Positions 1-9,477 are shown, counted from the first letter of the stretch. The stretch is DNA of 64,000 nucleotides from Pseudoalteromonas sp. T1lg48 (GCF_002964785.1 NZ_PQCC01000022.1:220619-284618); one strand, 5' to 3'. Made by a program: numbers and translations. The notes: generated by a model from the sequence alone, not told the origin.

Positions 1-2
1 CA

Positions 3-2123
3 ACCCAGCTGGCGGGCTTGCGCCTAGAAAGCGCCGAAATCCGCCTGGGTGTCAATGGACAGCTACAGCTACGCCCGAGCGAGATCAACCTTAATGTCGA
101 AAAAGCCCAGTTGCTGTACCACCTGATTTCGGCCTTGGCGGCGCCGAAAAATTCAGGGAATACGGTGCAGACACTACAATTAGCCGCCTATCTGGATAAT
201 CAGGGTCGTATCCAACTACCGCAATTGGCGGCCAGCCTGCAAATTAATAACGCTGCCCTGGCCTTGCTCGGCGAGGGCACACAAGCACTGGCGGTGGAGC
301 TTAGTCTGATGCAAGGGCAATCACGGATACAGGCACACCTATTGCTAAATAATCAAACCCGATTGCCCCTCCCCTTAGCCGATAATAAACTGATGCAATG
401 GCTGGTCAACAGCGCGCCGAGACTGGAATTAACCCCGCATACAAGCGCGCCTGGCAGCCCGACGGCCCAGTCGCTGGCGCAGCTGTTACTGACGCTTGCC
501 CATGGCCAGCAAACGGCTTTGACCCAAGTGGTGCTGCGCCAAGGCGAAGTCGCTTTACTGCTGGGACAACCCCAGCCGGTCGTCGCTAAACTGGATAATA
601 GCGGCCAATTGCAACTGCAATTGCAGCCTCCCAGCCTGCGCCTACACACCCAGACCTCGGCGCTCGCTGGTGCTAAGACCCCAATGCCGGACTCGGGTGA
701 GCTAAGGGTAAAAACCATGGCCACCACCGCCGGATCAAATTCCAAAGCAAATACACGCACGGCACAGCTCCTGCCGCAGGTGCTCAGTTGGCAGGGCGCT
801 CTGTATAACAAGCTAATGGGCGCGGCAAAGCAGGCTAACGCCCTCGCACTGCCCCCGACATTGTTGCAAAGCCAGGCCAAAGCCCTGTTAACACCCGTAC
901 TGCAGGTTTCGCCAATGCGTCCTCAGGCCGAGCTGAGCCAGATGCAAATACAATCGCAAACATCAATGCCCAGTATACCCAGCCTAGTGCGCCAACATGC
1001 GCCTTTGCTGGCACTGATAGTGCAAATGCAAGGACTGGTTAAGGCCAGCATTGACACTCGCCAACCCAGCGCTGACCTATCGCCCGGCTCTCAGCCTCAC
1101 TCGCAACCTGGTCCAATAGCGAATGGTGGCTACCCGGCAAACATTCAAACGAGCAAAGTGATAGGTGCAAGTGTGGCGCTTGCCCCCCTGCCGTTAACGC
1201 AGGCGCTTACCCACAAGCTGCAGCAGTTAGTTACGCCCGGCCAGCAAGTACGCCATCATCTGACGCGACTAGATTCCCATTTAATGCAGGCCCCCAAAGA
1301 GATACAACAGCTGGTCAATAAGGCCTTCGCCAGGATGATAGGCGCGGACACCCCAATTACACAAAGCGCGGCGCAAATTCGTGCCCAACTGCAACCCTGG
1401 ACCCTGCCGCAACCGCAGTGGCAAAGCTCCCTTAGTGCCGAGCTTGATCGGCTTATTACCGCCTTAATTGCGGCCCCTGTGATTGGCGCTCAAGGCGCAA
1501 CCACGCTGGCTCAGGTTCAGCCGCAGGTTAACAACGGCTTATTGCCCCTGTTACAACTGCTACTGGGTAACGGCGCTAGGGTTTCCGAGCAAGCTGGTCG
1601 TGCGGAAAACCTGTTACAGCAGCTGCAAACGCCTGCGGCACAGGCTCTGGTAGATGATCTGGTGCCCTTACAACAGCAAATGACGCCCCAGCTTAGTGCT
1701 CATCCCGGCGCCCAGGCTCAGGTCGCTCAGCAAGACAACAATGCCCTGGTACAGCTGCTATTACCAATGCGCTTGCCTGCAGATGTCGGACACAGCGAGC
1801 TGACCCTGGGCCGCTATCAGCAAAAGAATAAACAAGGCCAGACGCAAGAGGTGTGGTTTGTGCGCATGCAATTCGATTACGGCAAACTTGGGGAGTTAAG
1901 CGTACAGGCCCAACTAAACCAGCAAAAGCTCAACTGCGCCCTTAGGGCCAGCTCCCATGCCCTCAGTGAATTGGCACAACAACATAGTGAAGACTTACGG
2001 CGTAACCTGCAACAGCATGGCTTGTCCGTGCCCGCCATCGAGGTACAGCAAGTCAGCGAGCAGCAGGCGCGACAGTGGCAACAATTTTATCGTCGCCACA
2101 GCATAGTTAATCTCAAGGTGTAA
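3..2123 (+). CDS. FliK-like flagellar hook-length control domain protein, 5' end cut by window edge
   Basis: The reading frame is open to the left edge, and the first possible start inside the window (TTG at 18) lies inside the coding sequence, so the true start is probably outside. At least 706 residues are visible. The long N-terminal part is rich in Gln, Leu, Ala and Pro. The last ~130 residues (from MRLPADVGHSELTLGRY) resemble the C-terminal domain of FliK, which acts on FlhB in hook-length control. This is distinct from the canonical fliK at 22398-24110. It is followed after 2 bases by a gene for a lone FlhB C-terminal-like domain, so the pair looks like a second FliK/FlhB-type module. 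The role of the pair is inferred. Confidence 0.7.
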   Translation, partial: TQLAGLRLESAEIRLGVNGQLQLRPSEINLNVEKAQLLYHLISALAAPKNSGNTVQTLQLAAYLDNQGRIQLPQLAASLQINNAALALLGEGTQALAVELSLMQGQSRIQAHLLLNNQTRLPLPLADNKLMQWLVNSAPRLELTPHTSAPGSPTAQSLAQLLLTLAHGQQTALTQVVLRQGEVALLLGQPQPVVAKLDNSGQLQLQLQPPSLRLHTQTSALAGAKTPMPDSGELRVKTMATTAGSNSKANTRTAQLLPQVLSWQGALYNKLMGAAKQANALALPPTLLQSQAKALLTPVLQVSPMRPQAELSQMQIQSQTSMPSIPSLVRQHAPLLALIVQMQGLVKASIDTRQPSADLSPGSQPHSQPGPIANGGYPANIQTSKVIGASVALAPLPLTQALTHKLQQLVTPGQQVRHHLTRLDSHLMQAPKEIQQLVNKAFARMIGADTPITQSAAQIRAQLQPWTLPQPQWQSSLSAELDRLITALIAAPVIGAQGATTLAQVQPQVNNGLLPLLQLLLGNGARVSEQAGRAENLLQQLQTPAAQALVDDLVPLQQQMTPQLSAHPGAQAQVAQQDNNALVQLLLPMRLPADVGHSELTLGRYQQKNKQGQTQEVWFVRMQFDYGKLGELSVQAQLNQQKLNCALRASSHALSELAQQHSEDLRRNLQQHGLSVPAIEVQQVSEQQARQWQQFYRRHSIVNLKV

Positions 2124-2125
2124 CG

Positions 2126-2431
2126 ATGAATAATAACCAGCAACGCAGTGCCATAGGCCTGCTTTATCAAGAAGGCAGCGCGCCTCATGTCAGCGCCAAA
2201 GGTTTTGGCGAGTTGGCGCAGCAGATCATTGAGGCCGCGGAGCAACAGGGGATTTTAATTCATCAGGATAAAGAGCTGGCCAACGCTTTAGCGGCCTTGC
2301 AACAAGGGCAGGAGATCCCGCCTGAGCTCTATTATGTGATAGCCGAGCTTATCGCCTTTTCCTACGTATTACGGGGAAAATATCCGCCGGGGTGGCAAAA
2401 CTTTAGCAATAAGCTCAATATCAAAGCCTAA
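2126..2431 (+). CDS. Free-standing FlhB C-terminal (switch-domain) homologue
   Basis: This 101-residue soluble protein matches the C-terminal cytoplasmic domain of FlhB/YscU export-switch proteins (AIGLLYQEG..AP.V.AKG.GELA near the start, EIPPELYYVIAELIAFSYVLRGK near the end). It has no membrane segments and lacks the NPTH autocleavage motif seen in the full-length flhB at 16932-18062. Genes of this kind sit beside flagellar genes in many proteobacteria, where they can substitute for the cleaved FlhB fragment. Here it follows the FliK-like gene by 2 bases. Its stop codon overlaps that of the converging DUF2802 gene (2428-2431), leaving no room for a terminator. Confidence 0.85.
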   Translation: MNNNQQRSAIGLLYQEGSAPHVSAKGFGELAQQIIEAAEQQGILIHQDKELANALAALQQGQEIPPELYYVIAELIAFSYVLRGKYPPGWQNFSNKLNIKA

Positions 2432-2844
2432 TTTTTTTGATGCAGAGAGAAAAGCAGTTCCGCTTCCGCCAGCGGTAGTTCACATTCGCGCATCACCTCC
2501 TCGAGGGGGGCGCCTAATTCGATCATTTTCACCGCCCGCGAATAAAGCTTTGCCTGGGGATCCGCTTCTTTAAAACTGTGTTGTTGCTGCGCCAGTTCCT
2601 CGGTGCGGCCTTGCAGATGCTGGACATGACTGGCAATGTTTTCGACCGCGGTGCGTACCTCGGCAATTTCGGCGCGCAGGATTTGGTTTTGTTCTTGCCC
2701 CTGCTGTGCTTGTGTCAATTGCGACAGCATACGCTGATGACTGGCATGCAGGCGAGCCAAACGCAGCCACAAGATCACCACAAAAACAGCCAGCAGCAAC
2801 AGCACGCTGGCGCCTATCAGCATAGAGGTAGTTAGTTCATTCAT
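2428..2844 (-). CDS. DUF2802 membrane-anchored protein at end of chemotaxis operon
   Basis: This 138-residue protein has one N-terminal membrane segment (residues ~8-28), a coiled-coil middle rich in Gln and Glu, and a small C-terminal helical domain (SRAVKMIELGAPLEEVMREC) typical of DUF2802, which looks like a helix-turn-helix. It is the last gene of the fliA-che-mot-par operon, 3 bases after cheW. The same family ends the equivalent Pseudomonas and Shewanella clusters. Its molecular role is not established; a membrane-linked accessory role at the polar chemotaxis array is inferred from position only. Confidence 0.85.
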   Translation of the reverse strand: MNELTTSMLIGASVLLLLAVFVVILWLRLARLHASHQRMLSQLTQAQQGQEQNQILRAEIAEVRTAVENIASHVQHLQGRTEELAQQQHSFKEADPQAKLYSRAVKMIELGAPLEEVMRECELPLAEAELLFSLHQKN

Positions 2845-2847
2845 TGC

Positions 2848-3342
2848 TTAAAGGTTACTCAGCTCGTCCCACTCGTCATCGTTGAGTAGTTTATTCAAAT
2901 CAACCAAAATCAATAACTCGCCGTCGCGGTTAGAAACCCCTTGAATAAACTTGGCGCTTTCATCGGTGCCGACATTTGGTGCGCTATCGATGTCGGAGCT
3001 GCGTAGATACACTACTTCGGCGACCGAGTCGACCAGGATACCTATCACCTGTTTTTCCGCTTCGATAATCACGATCCGTGATTGGTCGGTCACCTCTGCA
3101 TCGGCTAACCCGAAACGGGCGCGGGTATCGATCACGGTCACCACATTACCGCGCAGATTAATGATCCCAAGCACATAATTAGGCGCGCCAGGAACAGGAG
3201 CAATATCAGTATAACGCAGCACTTCTTGCACCTGCATTACGTTAATACCATAGGTTTCCTCCTGCAGACGGAAGGTCACCCACTGCAACACCTCATCACT
3301 ACTGTCGACATCATGTGCTGAGACTTGTCTCTGTTCGCTCAT
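2848..3342 (-). CDS. cheW: Chemotaxis adaptor protein CheW
   Basis: This 164-residue protein is a single CheW domain that couples chemoreceptors to CheA. Recognisable segments are QWVTFRLQEETYGINVMQVQEVL, PGAPNYVLGIINLRGNVV and VIDTRARFGL. The start is placed at the second in-frame ATG (3342): it has GGAG seven bases upstream, and that motif lies within the codons just after the upstream ATG at 3354, which has no such site. parP ends 63 bases upstream and the DUF2802 gene follows after 3 bases. Confidence 0.93.
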   Translation of the reverse strand: MSEQRQVSAHDVDSSDEVLQWVTFRLQEETYGINVMQVQEVLRYTDIAPVPGAPNYVLGIINLRGNVVTVIDTRARFGLADAEVTDQSRIVIIEAEKQVIGILVDSVAEVVYLRSSDIDSAPNVGTDESAKFIQGVSNRDGELLILVDLNKLLNDDEWDELSNL

Positions 3343-3405
3343 ACTTGGCTCCATTTAAAATTGGCCGCAATAACCGCGGCCAAACTGGCATGTTTATTTG
3401 ATACT

Positions 3406-4320
3406 TTATTGCGCCTGACTATCCAGCCCCTGCTCAAGCAGCAACTGTAAGTTTTCGACGTCGATTAAAGCACACATTTTTTCTTTTATCACACCGGCCA
3501 GCCAGGGTCGTTTGCCATGACTTTGCCGCCATTTTACGTCTTCGCTTTTCAGCGTCACGTTGTTGATCAGGGTTTCAGCGCTCAGTCCCCACTGGGATTC
3601 TCCGAGCATAATCACGTACTTGTAGTTTAATGCCTGTTGTAATTGTTTGTCATACTTTTCTGGCATCACCCACAGGGCGGTATCGACTACATTAATTTTT
3701 TCATCGCGGTTAAGCATCACGCCGCTAAACCACCCGGGCTTACCGAATAACTGATTCAGCTCGGTGCGCTGATGAATGCCACCGAGGGATTTCAGCGGCA
3801 CCGCCAGGGTTAAACCGGCCACCTCGAACAGCAAGGCCTGAAACTCGCCCTGCATATACTGCTCGCGCGCCGCCAGAGGCGCCCGCAACTGTGTTTGCTC
3901 TGTTTCGAGTGACTCGGCCTCGGCCGTGCATTGGGACGCAGCCGCTTCGACGACCTGGCTCTGTGCCGTAACCATGGGCCTTGTCACGGGTTCGGCCGAT
4001 ACCTCAGGCAAGAGAGCCGCTGGGTTGGCTAGCCCTGGCTCTGGGGCTGGCGTCAACTCTTGTGGCCGCGGTTGCACCCGAGGTCGCACCCGCGGTCGCA
4101 CCCGCGATTGCACGTCAGGGCTAGGCTGTGACCTTAGCTCCACCTGTGCCAATAGCCGCTCTACCGCATTCATGGCCAACTCTTCTTGCGCCATTGGCGA
4201 CAAAGGATTCTTAACCGACGCCAGGCTGGGTGAAGGCGTTGGCCTTGCTTGAGGCTGCGGCTCTTCTTGCAATAGGGCGTCGAGATATTGGCGCATGACC
4301 TTGTCGTTTACACCGCTCAT
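3406..4320 (-). CDS. parP: ParP-like CheW-domain protein, polar chemotaxis array integration
   Basis: This 304-residue protein has a low-complexity N-terminal half (Pro, Arg, Gln and Glu rich) and a C-terminal CheW-like domain (residues ~160-295, starting FQALLFEVAGLTLAVPL). In Vibrio, ParP links the ParA-like ATPase ParC to CheA and receptors and holds arrays at the cell pole. The gene sits directly after parC, with overlapping stop and start (TAATG), as in Vibrio. Residues ~70-85 are encoded by four 12-bp repeats (4067-4114) giving VQSR-VRPR-VRPR-VQPR. The ParP assignment rests on domain and neighbour; it could simply be called a second CheW. Confidence 0.82.
   Translation of the reverse strand: MSGVNDKVMRQYLDALLQEEPQPQARPTPSPSLASVKNPLSPMAQEELAMNAVERLLAQVELRSQPSPDVQSRVRPRVRPRVQPRPQELTPAPEPGLANPAALLPEVSAEPVTRPMVTAQSQVVEAAASQCTAEAESLETEQTQLRAPLAAREQYMQGEFQALLFEVAGLTLAVPLKSLGGIHQRTELNQLFGKPGWFSGVMLNRDEKINVVDTALWVMPEKYDKQLQQALNYKYVIMLGESQWGLSAETLINNVTLKSEDVKWRQSHGKRPWLAGVIKEKMCALIDVENLQLLLEQGLDSQAQ
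4067..4114 (-). repeat. Four in-frame 12-bp tandem repeats in parP
   Basis: On the plus strand the units are cgcggttgcacc, cgaggtcgcacc, cgcggtcgcacc and cgcgattgcacg. They encode VQPR/VRPR/VRPR/VQSR in the disordered N-terminal part of ParP. A repeat tract of the same unit and frame lies in flhF at 14184-14231. Confidence 0.9.
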
Positions 4321-5123
4321 TATTGCCCTTCCCGCTGTTGCAGATAGTCCAGCAGATGACGATAGGCCTGTACGCCTCTTGCCTTGCTGTAATGCGCGCT
4401 TGGCACCTGTTGCGCCAAGCTGGCATCGCGGAATTTAGTGTCTATGGGGATCACCCCGGGCCACACATTGTCTTTGTAGGTGGCCTGCAGCTGTTTGTAG
4501 GCCGCCAGGGATGCCTTGGTGCGCTTATCAAACATGGTCGCGACCACGGTATACTGGTAGGCCGTGCCGGGAGCTTCGCCACCCCCCCTAGGGGTCGCAC
4601 TCATTTGCATCAGCTCCATGGTGCGCATCATGCGGTCCAGGCCTTTTAACGCCAAAAACTCGGTTTGCACCGGAATTAATACATGGTCGCTGGCGGCCAG
4701 GGCATTAACCATCAAGACCCCAAGCACCGGGGGACAATCTAAAATGGCGTAATCGTAGTCGTCACTGATCTTCGCCAGCACTTTTTTGAGAATAAGCCCC
4801 ATGCCGCTTTGTGTGCCCATGCTTCTATCCAGGGTGGCAATGGCCATGGTCGCCGGTAAGATATCGATATTCTCCACGGACGACGGGCACAAGGCCTGCA
4901 GGATTTCTTCTCGTTGCATCTCCTTGCCACGGGAAAAGACATCATAGGCGCTGACTTCGATGCGCTCCGAATCGATACCGAAATAATAGGTCAAAGAGGC
5001 GTGCGGATCGGTGTCAATAAGCAGCACGCGCTTGCCCTGCTCCGCCAACAGCCCGGCCAGAGCCACCGAGGTGGTGGTTTTACCTACGCCGCCTTTTTGG
5101 TTTGCTACTGTCCAAACTTTCAT
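4320..5123 (-). CDS. parC: ParC-like ParA/MinD-family ATPase positioning chemotaxis arrays
   Basis: This 267-residue protein has a deviant Walker A motif (NQKGGVGKTTTSVALAG), IDTDPHASLTYYFG as the A' region and ILDCPPVLG as Walker B. It is a ParA/Soj-type ATPase. Located beside parP and cheW, it matches ParC of Vibrio (and the ParA-like protein in the Pseudomonas che cluster), which recruits chemotaxis arrays to the old cell pole. Its start overlaps the end of motD by 4 bases (ATGA) and its stop overlaps the parP start, so the three genes are translationally coupled. Confidence 0.9.
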   Translation of the reverse strand: MKVWTVANQKGGVGKTTTSVALAGLLAEQGKRVLLIDTDPHASLTYYFGIDSERIEVSAYDVFSRGKEMQREEILQALCPSSVENIDILPATMAIATLDRSMGTQSGMGLILKKVLAKISDDYDYAILDCPPVLGVLMVNALAASDHVLIPVQTEFLALKGLDRMMRTMELMQMSATPRGGGEAPGTAYQYTVVATMFDKRTKASLAAYKQLQATYKDNVWPGVIPIDTKFRDASLAQQVPSAHYSKARGVQAYRHLLDYLQQREGQ

Positions 5124-6136
5124 TGCCCGTTATCCTCGTTACGCGTGGTAATGCGAATGCCGCCATGGGGAAGGCGAATGATCTTAATGGTCTTGTCCTG
5201 CCCCGGTCTATGTACTTCCTGCGGTTGCGGCTTCTCACTGGGCTCAACTGACGGTAAGCCATTTGGTAAGCCATCAGGTAAGCCATTTGGTGTATCTGTC
5301 GGCGCAATTTTCGGTGTCGGCAAGGCGTATTTTGAGATGGCGATCACCACCTTGCGATTTTGCGCCCGCCCTTGGGCACTGTTGTTATCGGCAAAGGGGC
5401 TGTATTGCCCATAGCCCTCAAGGGCCATGCGCTCGGGAATTATCTGCTCCTGCTGCAACTGCTTGACCACCGCCGCGGCACGGGCCGCCGAAAGCTGCCA
5501 GTTGGAACTGAATAACTCGTTATTGATAGCCAGATCGTCTGTATAACCGCGAATACGCAGGTAATTACGCTGTAACGCTAAGACCTTGGCTATACGGGCT
5601 ATCACCGCCTCAGCTTGATGAGTGACGGTGGCGCTGGCGCTGGCAAAGACCATGGCGGAATTCATTTCTATGGTAAGCCAGTCGTTATCAAGCTGTAATT
5701 GCGCATCGCCCTGACGTATCTCTTCAAGCAAGGTGTTGGTGAGTTCATCGACAAGGCGCTCCAGCGGCTCACCAAGTTGCTGCTTGGGCAACTGAGTCAC
5801 ATCACCGTGCTCGGGTAAAAGGTGTTGGCTCGCCTGACGCTCCGCTTGCAGACTTTGACCGTACAAGAGCGCCTCATTGGCTGGCAGCGGTTGGGTCAGT
5901 AAGCCCTCGGCGGCAGCACCGGTTCCATCACTGGCGGGCGCATTGGTGGCCTTGGTGAAGATCTGCTCCAGGGATTGCGAAAACACCGCAAACTGCTCGT
6001 CTTTATGATTGATGGCTATGGCGTACAGCACCACAAACAGGGCAAACATAATGGTCATATAGTCGGCATACGATACCAACCATCTATGGGTATGTTGCGA
6101 TGCTTTAGCTTGGGCTCGACGGTGGCGCAGACGCAT
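5120..6136 (-). CDS. motD: Flagellar stator protein MotD (MotB family)
   Basis: This 338-residue protein has a short basic N-terminus, one membrane helix with the ion-binding Asp (about residue 25, in SYADYMTIMFALFVVLYA), and a periplasmic OmpA-like peptidoglycan-binding domain (residues ~150-270, with RIRGYTDDL and ALEGYGQYSPFADN). The C-terminal tail is low complexity and includes NGLPDGLPNGLPS, encoded by a 12-bp tandem repeat. It pairs with motC, which lies 4 bases upstream. A MotCD stator between cheB and a parA-like gene is the Pseudomonas/Shewanella order. The coupling ion cannot be read from the sequence with certainty. Confidence 0.92.
   Translation of the reverse strand: MRLRHRRAQAKASQHTHRWLVSYADYMTIMFALFVVLYAIAINHKDEQFAVFSQSLEQIFTKATNAPASDGTGAAAEGLLTQPLPANEALLYGQSLQAERQASQHLLPEHGDVTQLPKQQLGEPLERLVDELTNTLLEEIRQGDAQLQLDNDWLTIEMNSAMVFASASATVTHQAEAVIARIAKVLALQRNYLRIRGYTDDLAINNELFSSNWQLSAARAAAVVKQLQQEQIIPERMALEGYGQYSPFADNNSAQGRAQNRKVVIAISKYALPTPKIAPTDTPNGLPDGLPNGLPSVEPSEKPQPQEVHRPGQDKTIKIIRLPHGGIRITTRNEDNGQ
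5253..5288 (-). repeat. Three in-frame 12-bp tandem repeats in motD
   Basis: The plus-strand units are ggtaagccattt, ggtaagccatca and ggtaagccattt, encoding NGLP/DGLP/NGLP in the C-terminal tail of MotD outside the OmpA domain. Confidence 0.92.
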
Positions 6137-6140
6137 AAGG

Positions 6141-6905
6141 CTAATATCCTGAACTTACATGACGCTCGGCGATATAGGCCTCTAGCTTTAACTCGATGTT
6201 GGCCGGCGTTTCCCCAGCCTGCATGGCCACGATGCCCTCGGCGATAAGTTCGTGATAGAGCATCTTTTCTTCAATCACCTGCTTAAGCTTGTTGGCAACC
6301 GGTAATAACAGCAGGTTGGCAAAACCCACGCCGTAAATGGTGGCCAAAAACGCGGTGGCCACACCGGCGCCAAGTAACTGTGGCTCGGTGATATAGGCCA
6401 TGGCCTGGATCAAGCCCAGCACGGCGCCAAGAATCCCTATGGTCGGGGCATAGCCACCCATAGCCTCATACACTCTGGCGGCATCAAGCAGGCGCTCGCG
6501 CTCCAGGGTCAGCTCAATATCCAGGGTATCGCGCAAGCGCTGTTCCTGGGAGCCATCGATCAGCAGGCTTAAGCCCTTAGCGGCATAGGGGTCTTCGGTT
6601 GTCAGGGCATATTCTTCCAACGCCAAATAGCCTTTTTGCCTGGCGGTGCTGGTCCATTCCTTAACCTGCTCGATACCCGCTTCCACATCGTAGCGTGGCG
6701 GCGTAAACACCCATTTAAAGATTTCCAATGCCTTTTTAAATATGGGTAGCTGAGACTGCAGCATCACCGCACCCAGCGTGCCGCCGATGACAATGATCAA
6801 CGCTGGCATATTGATAAGTGCACTGACCACACCGCCCTCCAGGCTGTAACCCAGAGTAATGGCGCCAAGAGCGACGATTAAACCAACTAGAGAAAGCTTA
6901 TCCAC
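6141..6905 (-). CDS. motC: Flagellar stator protein MotC (MotA family)
   Basis: This 254-residue membrane protein of the MotA/PomA family starts [20 protein letters not shown]. It has four membrane segments, the cytoplasmic loop between helices 2 and 3 and the conserved [19 protein letters not shown] segment. It forms the stator channel with MotD. The start is taken as GTG at 6905 because AAGGAGGTG lies five bases before it. A longer frame upstream is the shadow of cheB. The start overlaps the last 8 bases of cheB, so translation is probably coupled. Confidence 0.9.
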   Translation of the reverse strand: MDKLSLVGLIVALGAITLGYSLEGGVVSALINMPALIIVIGGTLGAVMLQSQLPIFKKALEIFKWVFTPPRYDVEAGIEQVKEWTSTARQKGYLALEEYALTTEDPYAAKGLSLLIDGSQEQRLRDTLDIELTLERERLLDAARVYEAMGGYAPTIGILGAVLGLIQAMAYITEPQLLGAGVATAFLATIYGVGFANLLLLPVANKLKQVIEEKMLYHELIAEGIVAMQAGETPANIELKLEAYIAERHVSSGY

Positions 6906-8061
6906 GCCCCACCTCCTTGATGAGATGACTGGCAACGTCGTCAAGGGCCAACTGGTGATCATGCAAACCGGGACTGACTATGGCCTGCGGCATACCATAC
7001 ACCACACAGGATTGCTCGTCCTGAGCCCAAATCCTGGCACCGTATTGCTTTAACATGCGCGCCCCTTCGCGACCATCGGCGCCCATACCGGTCAGAACTA
7101 TGGCCAACACATCGCCGCCAAACTGTTTGGCACTGCTGGCAAAGGTGACATCGACGCTGGGCTTATAGGTAATTCTGGGGTTGTCATCGGTAAACACCTT
7201 GAGCTTTGGCAAGGTGGCGCGGGGGTCAAACATCATTTGCTGGCCACCTGGAGCCAAATAGGCGGTACCGGGTTTTAAAATGTCGCCCTGCTCAGCCTCT
7301 TTCACTTCTATTTTACAGAGGTTGTTTAAACGCTGAGCAAAGGCTGGAGTAAAGGCCGACGGCATATGCTGCACCAATAAAATAGGCAGCGCAAAATCGC
7401 GGGGTAACTGGGTTAAAATGCTTTGCAGCGCAACCGGGCCACCGGTTGAGGTACCGATCACCACCAAGCGATAACTTTTGCCCGACGCCCGATAGCTAGC
7501 AGGGCGAGGACCTGGGCTTACTTCGCTATGTACCTTGGGCTGGCTTGTTAATACCGACGCCGGACGTGCACCACTTAAGGCCGTAGGCACCGGTGCGGGC
7601 GCAGGTGCGGACGCAGACGCAGACGCAGACGCAGGCATTGTAGGCCGGTGCCAACGCATTAAACGACGGCGCCCTAATTCTTTCACCTTACGCTGCAGCA
7701 CGGCCACGGCTTCATCGTTATTACGAGCGATGTCTTCGAATTTCTTCGGTAAAAAGTCGAGCGCACCGGCATCGAGGGCATCCAAAGTCGCACTCGCCCC
7801 TTCTCGGGTCAGGGACGAGAACATCAGTATGGGTGTAGGCGTCTTGGCCATGATCTGCTTTACCGCAGAGATGCCATCCATTACCGGCATTTCCACGTCC
7901 ATGGTGATCACATCCGGGCGCAGAGCCGCGGCCTTAGTCACCGCATCGGCGCCATTGACGGCGGTGTCTATGACTTCGATATCGCCATCGGCAGCTAGAA
8001 TCTCGCTGACACGACGGCGAAAGAAACTCGAATCATCAACAATCAGAACTTTTACAGCCAT
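6898..8061 (-). CDS. cheB: Chemotaxis receptor methylesterase/deamidase CheB
   Basis: This 387-residue protein has an N-terminal receiver domain (DD at 9-10, phosphoacceptor near D55 in VITMDVEMP) and a C-terminal methylesterase domain with the catalytic signatures [10 protein letters not shown] (Ser), VQHMP (His) and TGMGADG (Asp). It removes methyl groups from chemoreceptors, opposing CheR (55365-56210). The interdomain linker is an Ala/Ser/Pro run encoded partly by 6-bp repeats. It follows cheA by 11 bases and overlaps motC by 8. Confidence 0.96.
   Translation of the reverse strand: MAVKVLIVDDSSFFRRRVSEILAADGDIEVIDTAVNGADAVTKAAALRPDVITMDVEMPVMDGISAVKQIMAKTPTPILMFSSLTREGASATLDALDAGALDFLPKKFEDIARNNDEAVAVLQRKVKELGRRRLMRWHRPTMPASASASASAPAPAPVPTALSGARPASVLTSQPKVHSEVSPGPRPASYRASGKSYRLVVIGTSTGGPVALQSILTQLPRDFALPILLVQHMPSAFTPAFAQRLNNLCKIEVKEAEQGDILKPGTAYLAPGGQQMMFDPRATLPKLKVFTDDNPRITYKPSVDVTFASSAKQFGGDVLAIVLTGMGADGREGARMLKQYGARIWAQDEQSCVVYGMPQAIVSPGLHDHQLALDDVASHLIKEVGRG
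7610..7633 (-). repeat. Four 6-bp repeats in the cheB linker
   Basis: The plus strand carries gacgca four times in a row. On the coding strand this gives an Ser-Ala run (SASASASA) in the linker between the receiver and methylesterase domains. Confidence 0.85.
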
Positions 8062-9292
8062 GGGCCACTCACCTAGTTGACGCTGGACCGGCCAGCATAG
8101 TGTTTTAACATGCTCGGCACGTCGAGGATGAGGGCTATGCCGCCATCTGAGGTAATGGTCGCTCCGGCCATGCCCGGCGTGCCCTGCAATAAGGCATCAA
8201 GAGGTTTAATGACCACTTCTTCCTGTCCTATCAGGGAGTCGACCACAAAGCCCACCTGTTGGGTACCAATTTGCACTATCACCACATGGCCATGAGCCTT
8301 GCGCTTGGTGCTATCGGCTCCCTTAACCAGCCAGTGCTCCAAATAAAACAGGGGCAAGGCTTTATCGCGAACGATAATGGTCAACTGACCATCAACCACA
8401 TTGGTCTTGGTTAAATCGAGGTGGAAAATTTCATTGACCGCCGCCAATGGCAGGGCAAAGGTTTGCTCACCCACCACCACCATCAGGGTCGGCAAAATTG
8501 CCAGGGTCAGGGGCACCTTGATGTCTAAGCGGGTACCCACACCCAATTGCGATTCGATATTGATGGTGCCGTTAAGCTGGCTTATCTTGGTTTTCACCAC
8601 ATCCATGCCAACACCGCGGCCGGAAATATCGGAGATTTGTTCCTTGGTGGAAAAGCCCGGCGCAAAAATCAGGTTATAGGCCTCGTTATCACTTAGCGAG
8701 CGGCCTGATCGGCATCCAAGACGCCCTTGCTGATAGCGATACTTTTCAACTTTTCGGCGTCCATTCCGGCGCCATCATCTTGAATACTTAAAAGAATATG
8801 ATCCCCTTCCTGAGAGGCTGAAAGCTTCACCAAGCCGGTACGGGATTTACCCGCCTGCTCACGCACATCGGGCATTTCGATACCGTGGTCGACGGAGTTG
8901 CGTACCAAATGTACCAAAGGGTCGGCCAAGGCTTCGACCAGGTTTTTATCGAGATCCGTGTCTTCGCCTTCTAATACCAGGGAGATGTCTTTTTGTAGGC
9001 TGCGCGCCAGATCACGTACCACTCGCGGGAAACGGCCAAACACCTTTTTAATCGGCTGCATACGGGTGGCCATGACCGCCCCTTGCAAATCGGCGGTAAC
9101 CACATCCAGGTTAGAAATGGCTTTACCCATGTCCTCGCTATTGCTGCTATTAGCCAGGGTCAACAGGCGGTTACGTACCAGCACCAGCTCACCGACCATG
9201 TTCATGATCTGATCCAAGCGCTTGGTATCGACGCGCACCGTAGTCTCGGCAGCGGGCGCCGCGGCTTTCGCAGCCGGCTTGCCATTTGCATT

Positions 9293-9340
9293 GCCAACAA
9301 GCTGCCCTACTGGCTGGCCAACTGGCTGACTAATGGACTG
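9293..9340 (-). repeat. 12-bp tandem repeats in the cheA linker
   Basis: Plus-strand units are gccaacaagctg, ccctactggctg and gccaactggctg, with a decayed fourth copy. They encode GQPVGQPVGQLVGN just before the dimerisation domain of CheA. Confidence 0.75.
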
Positions 9341-9477
9341 AGCCTGTGGTTGTTGTGCCGCGTTGGTGGTCGCGCTGCTATCGCTGGCCGGTTGGCTTGG
9401 CGTTACTGAATCTGAGGACGCGACCTGTCTTGTGGCGGCTGGCGGGCTTGGCATCGCTGTGGGGCCATTTCCCTTAC

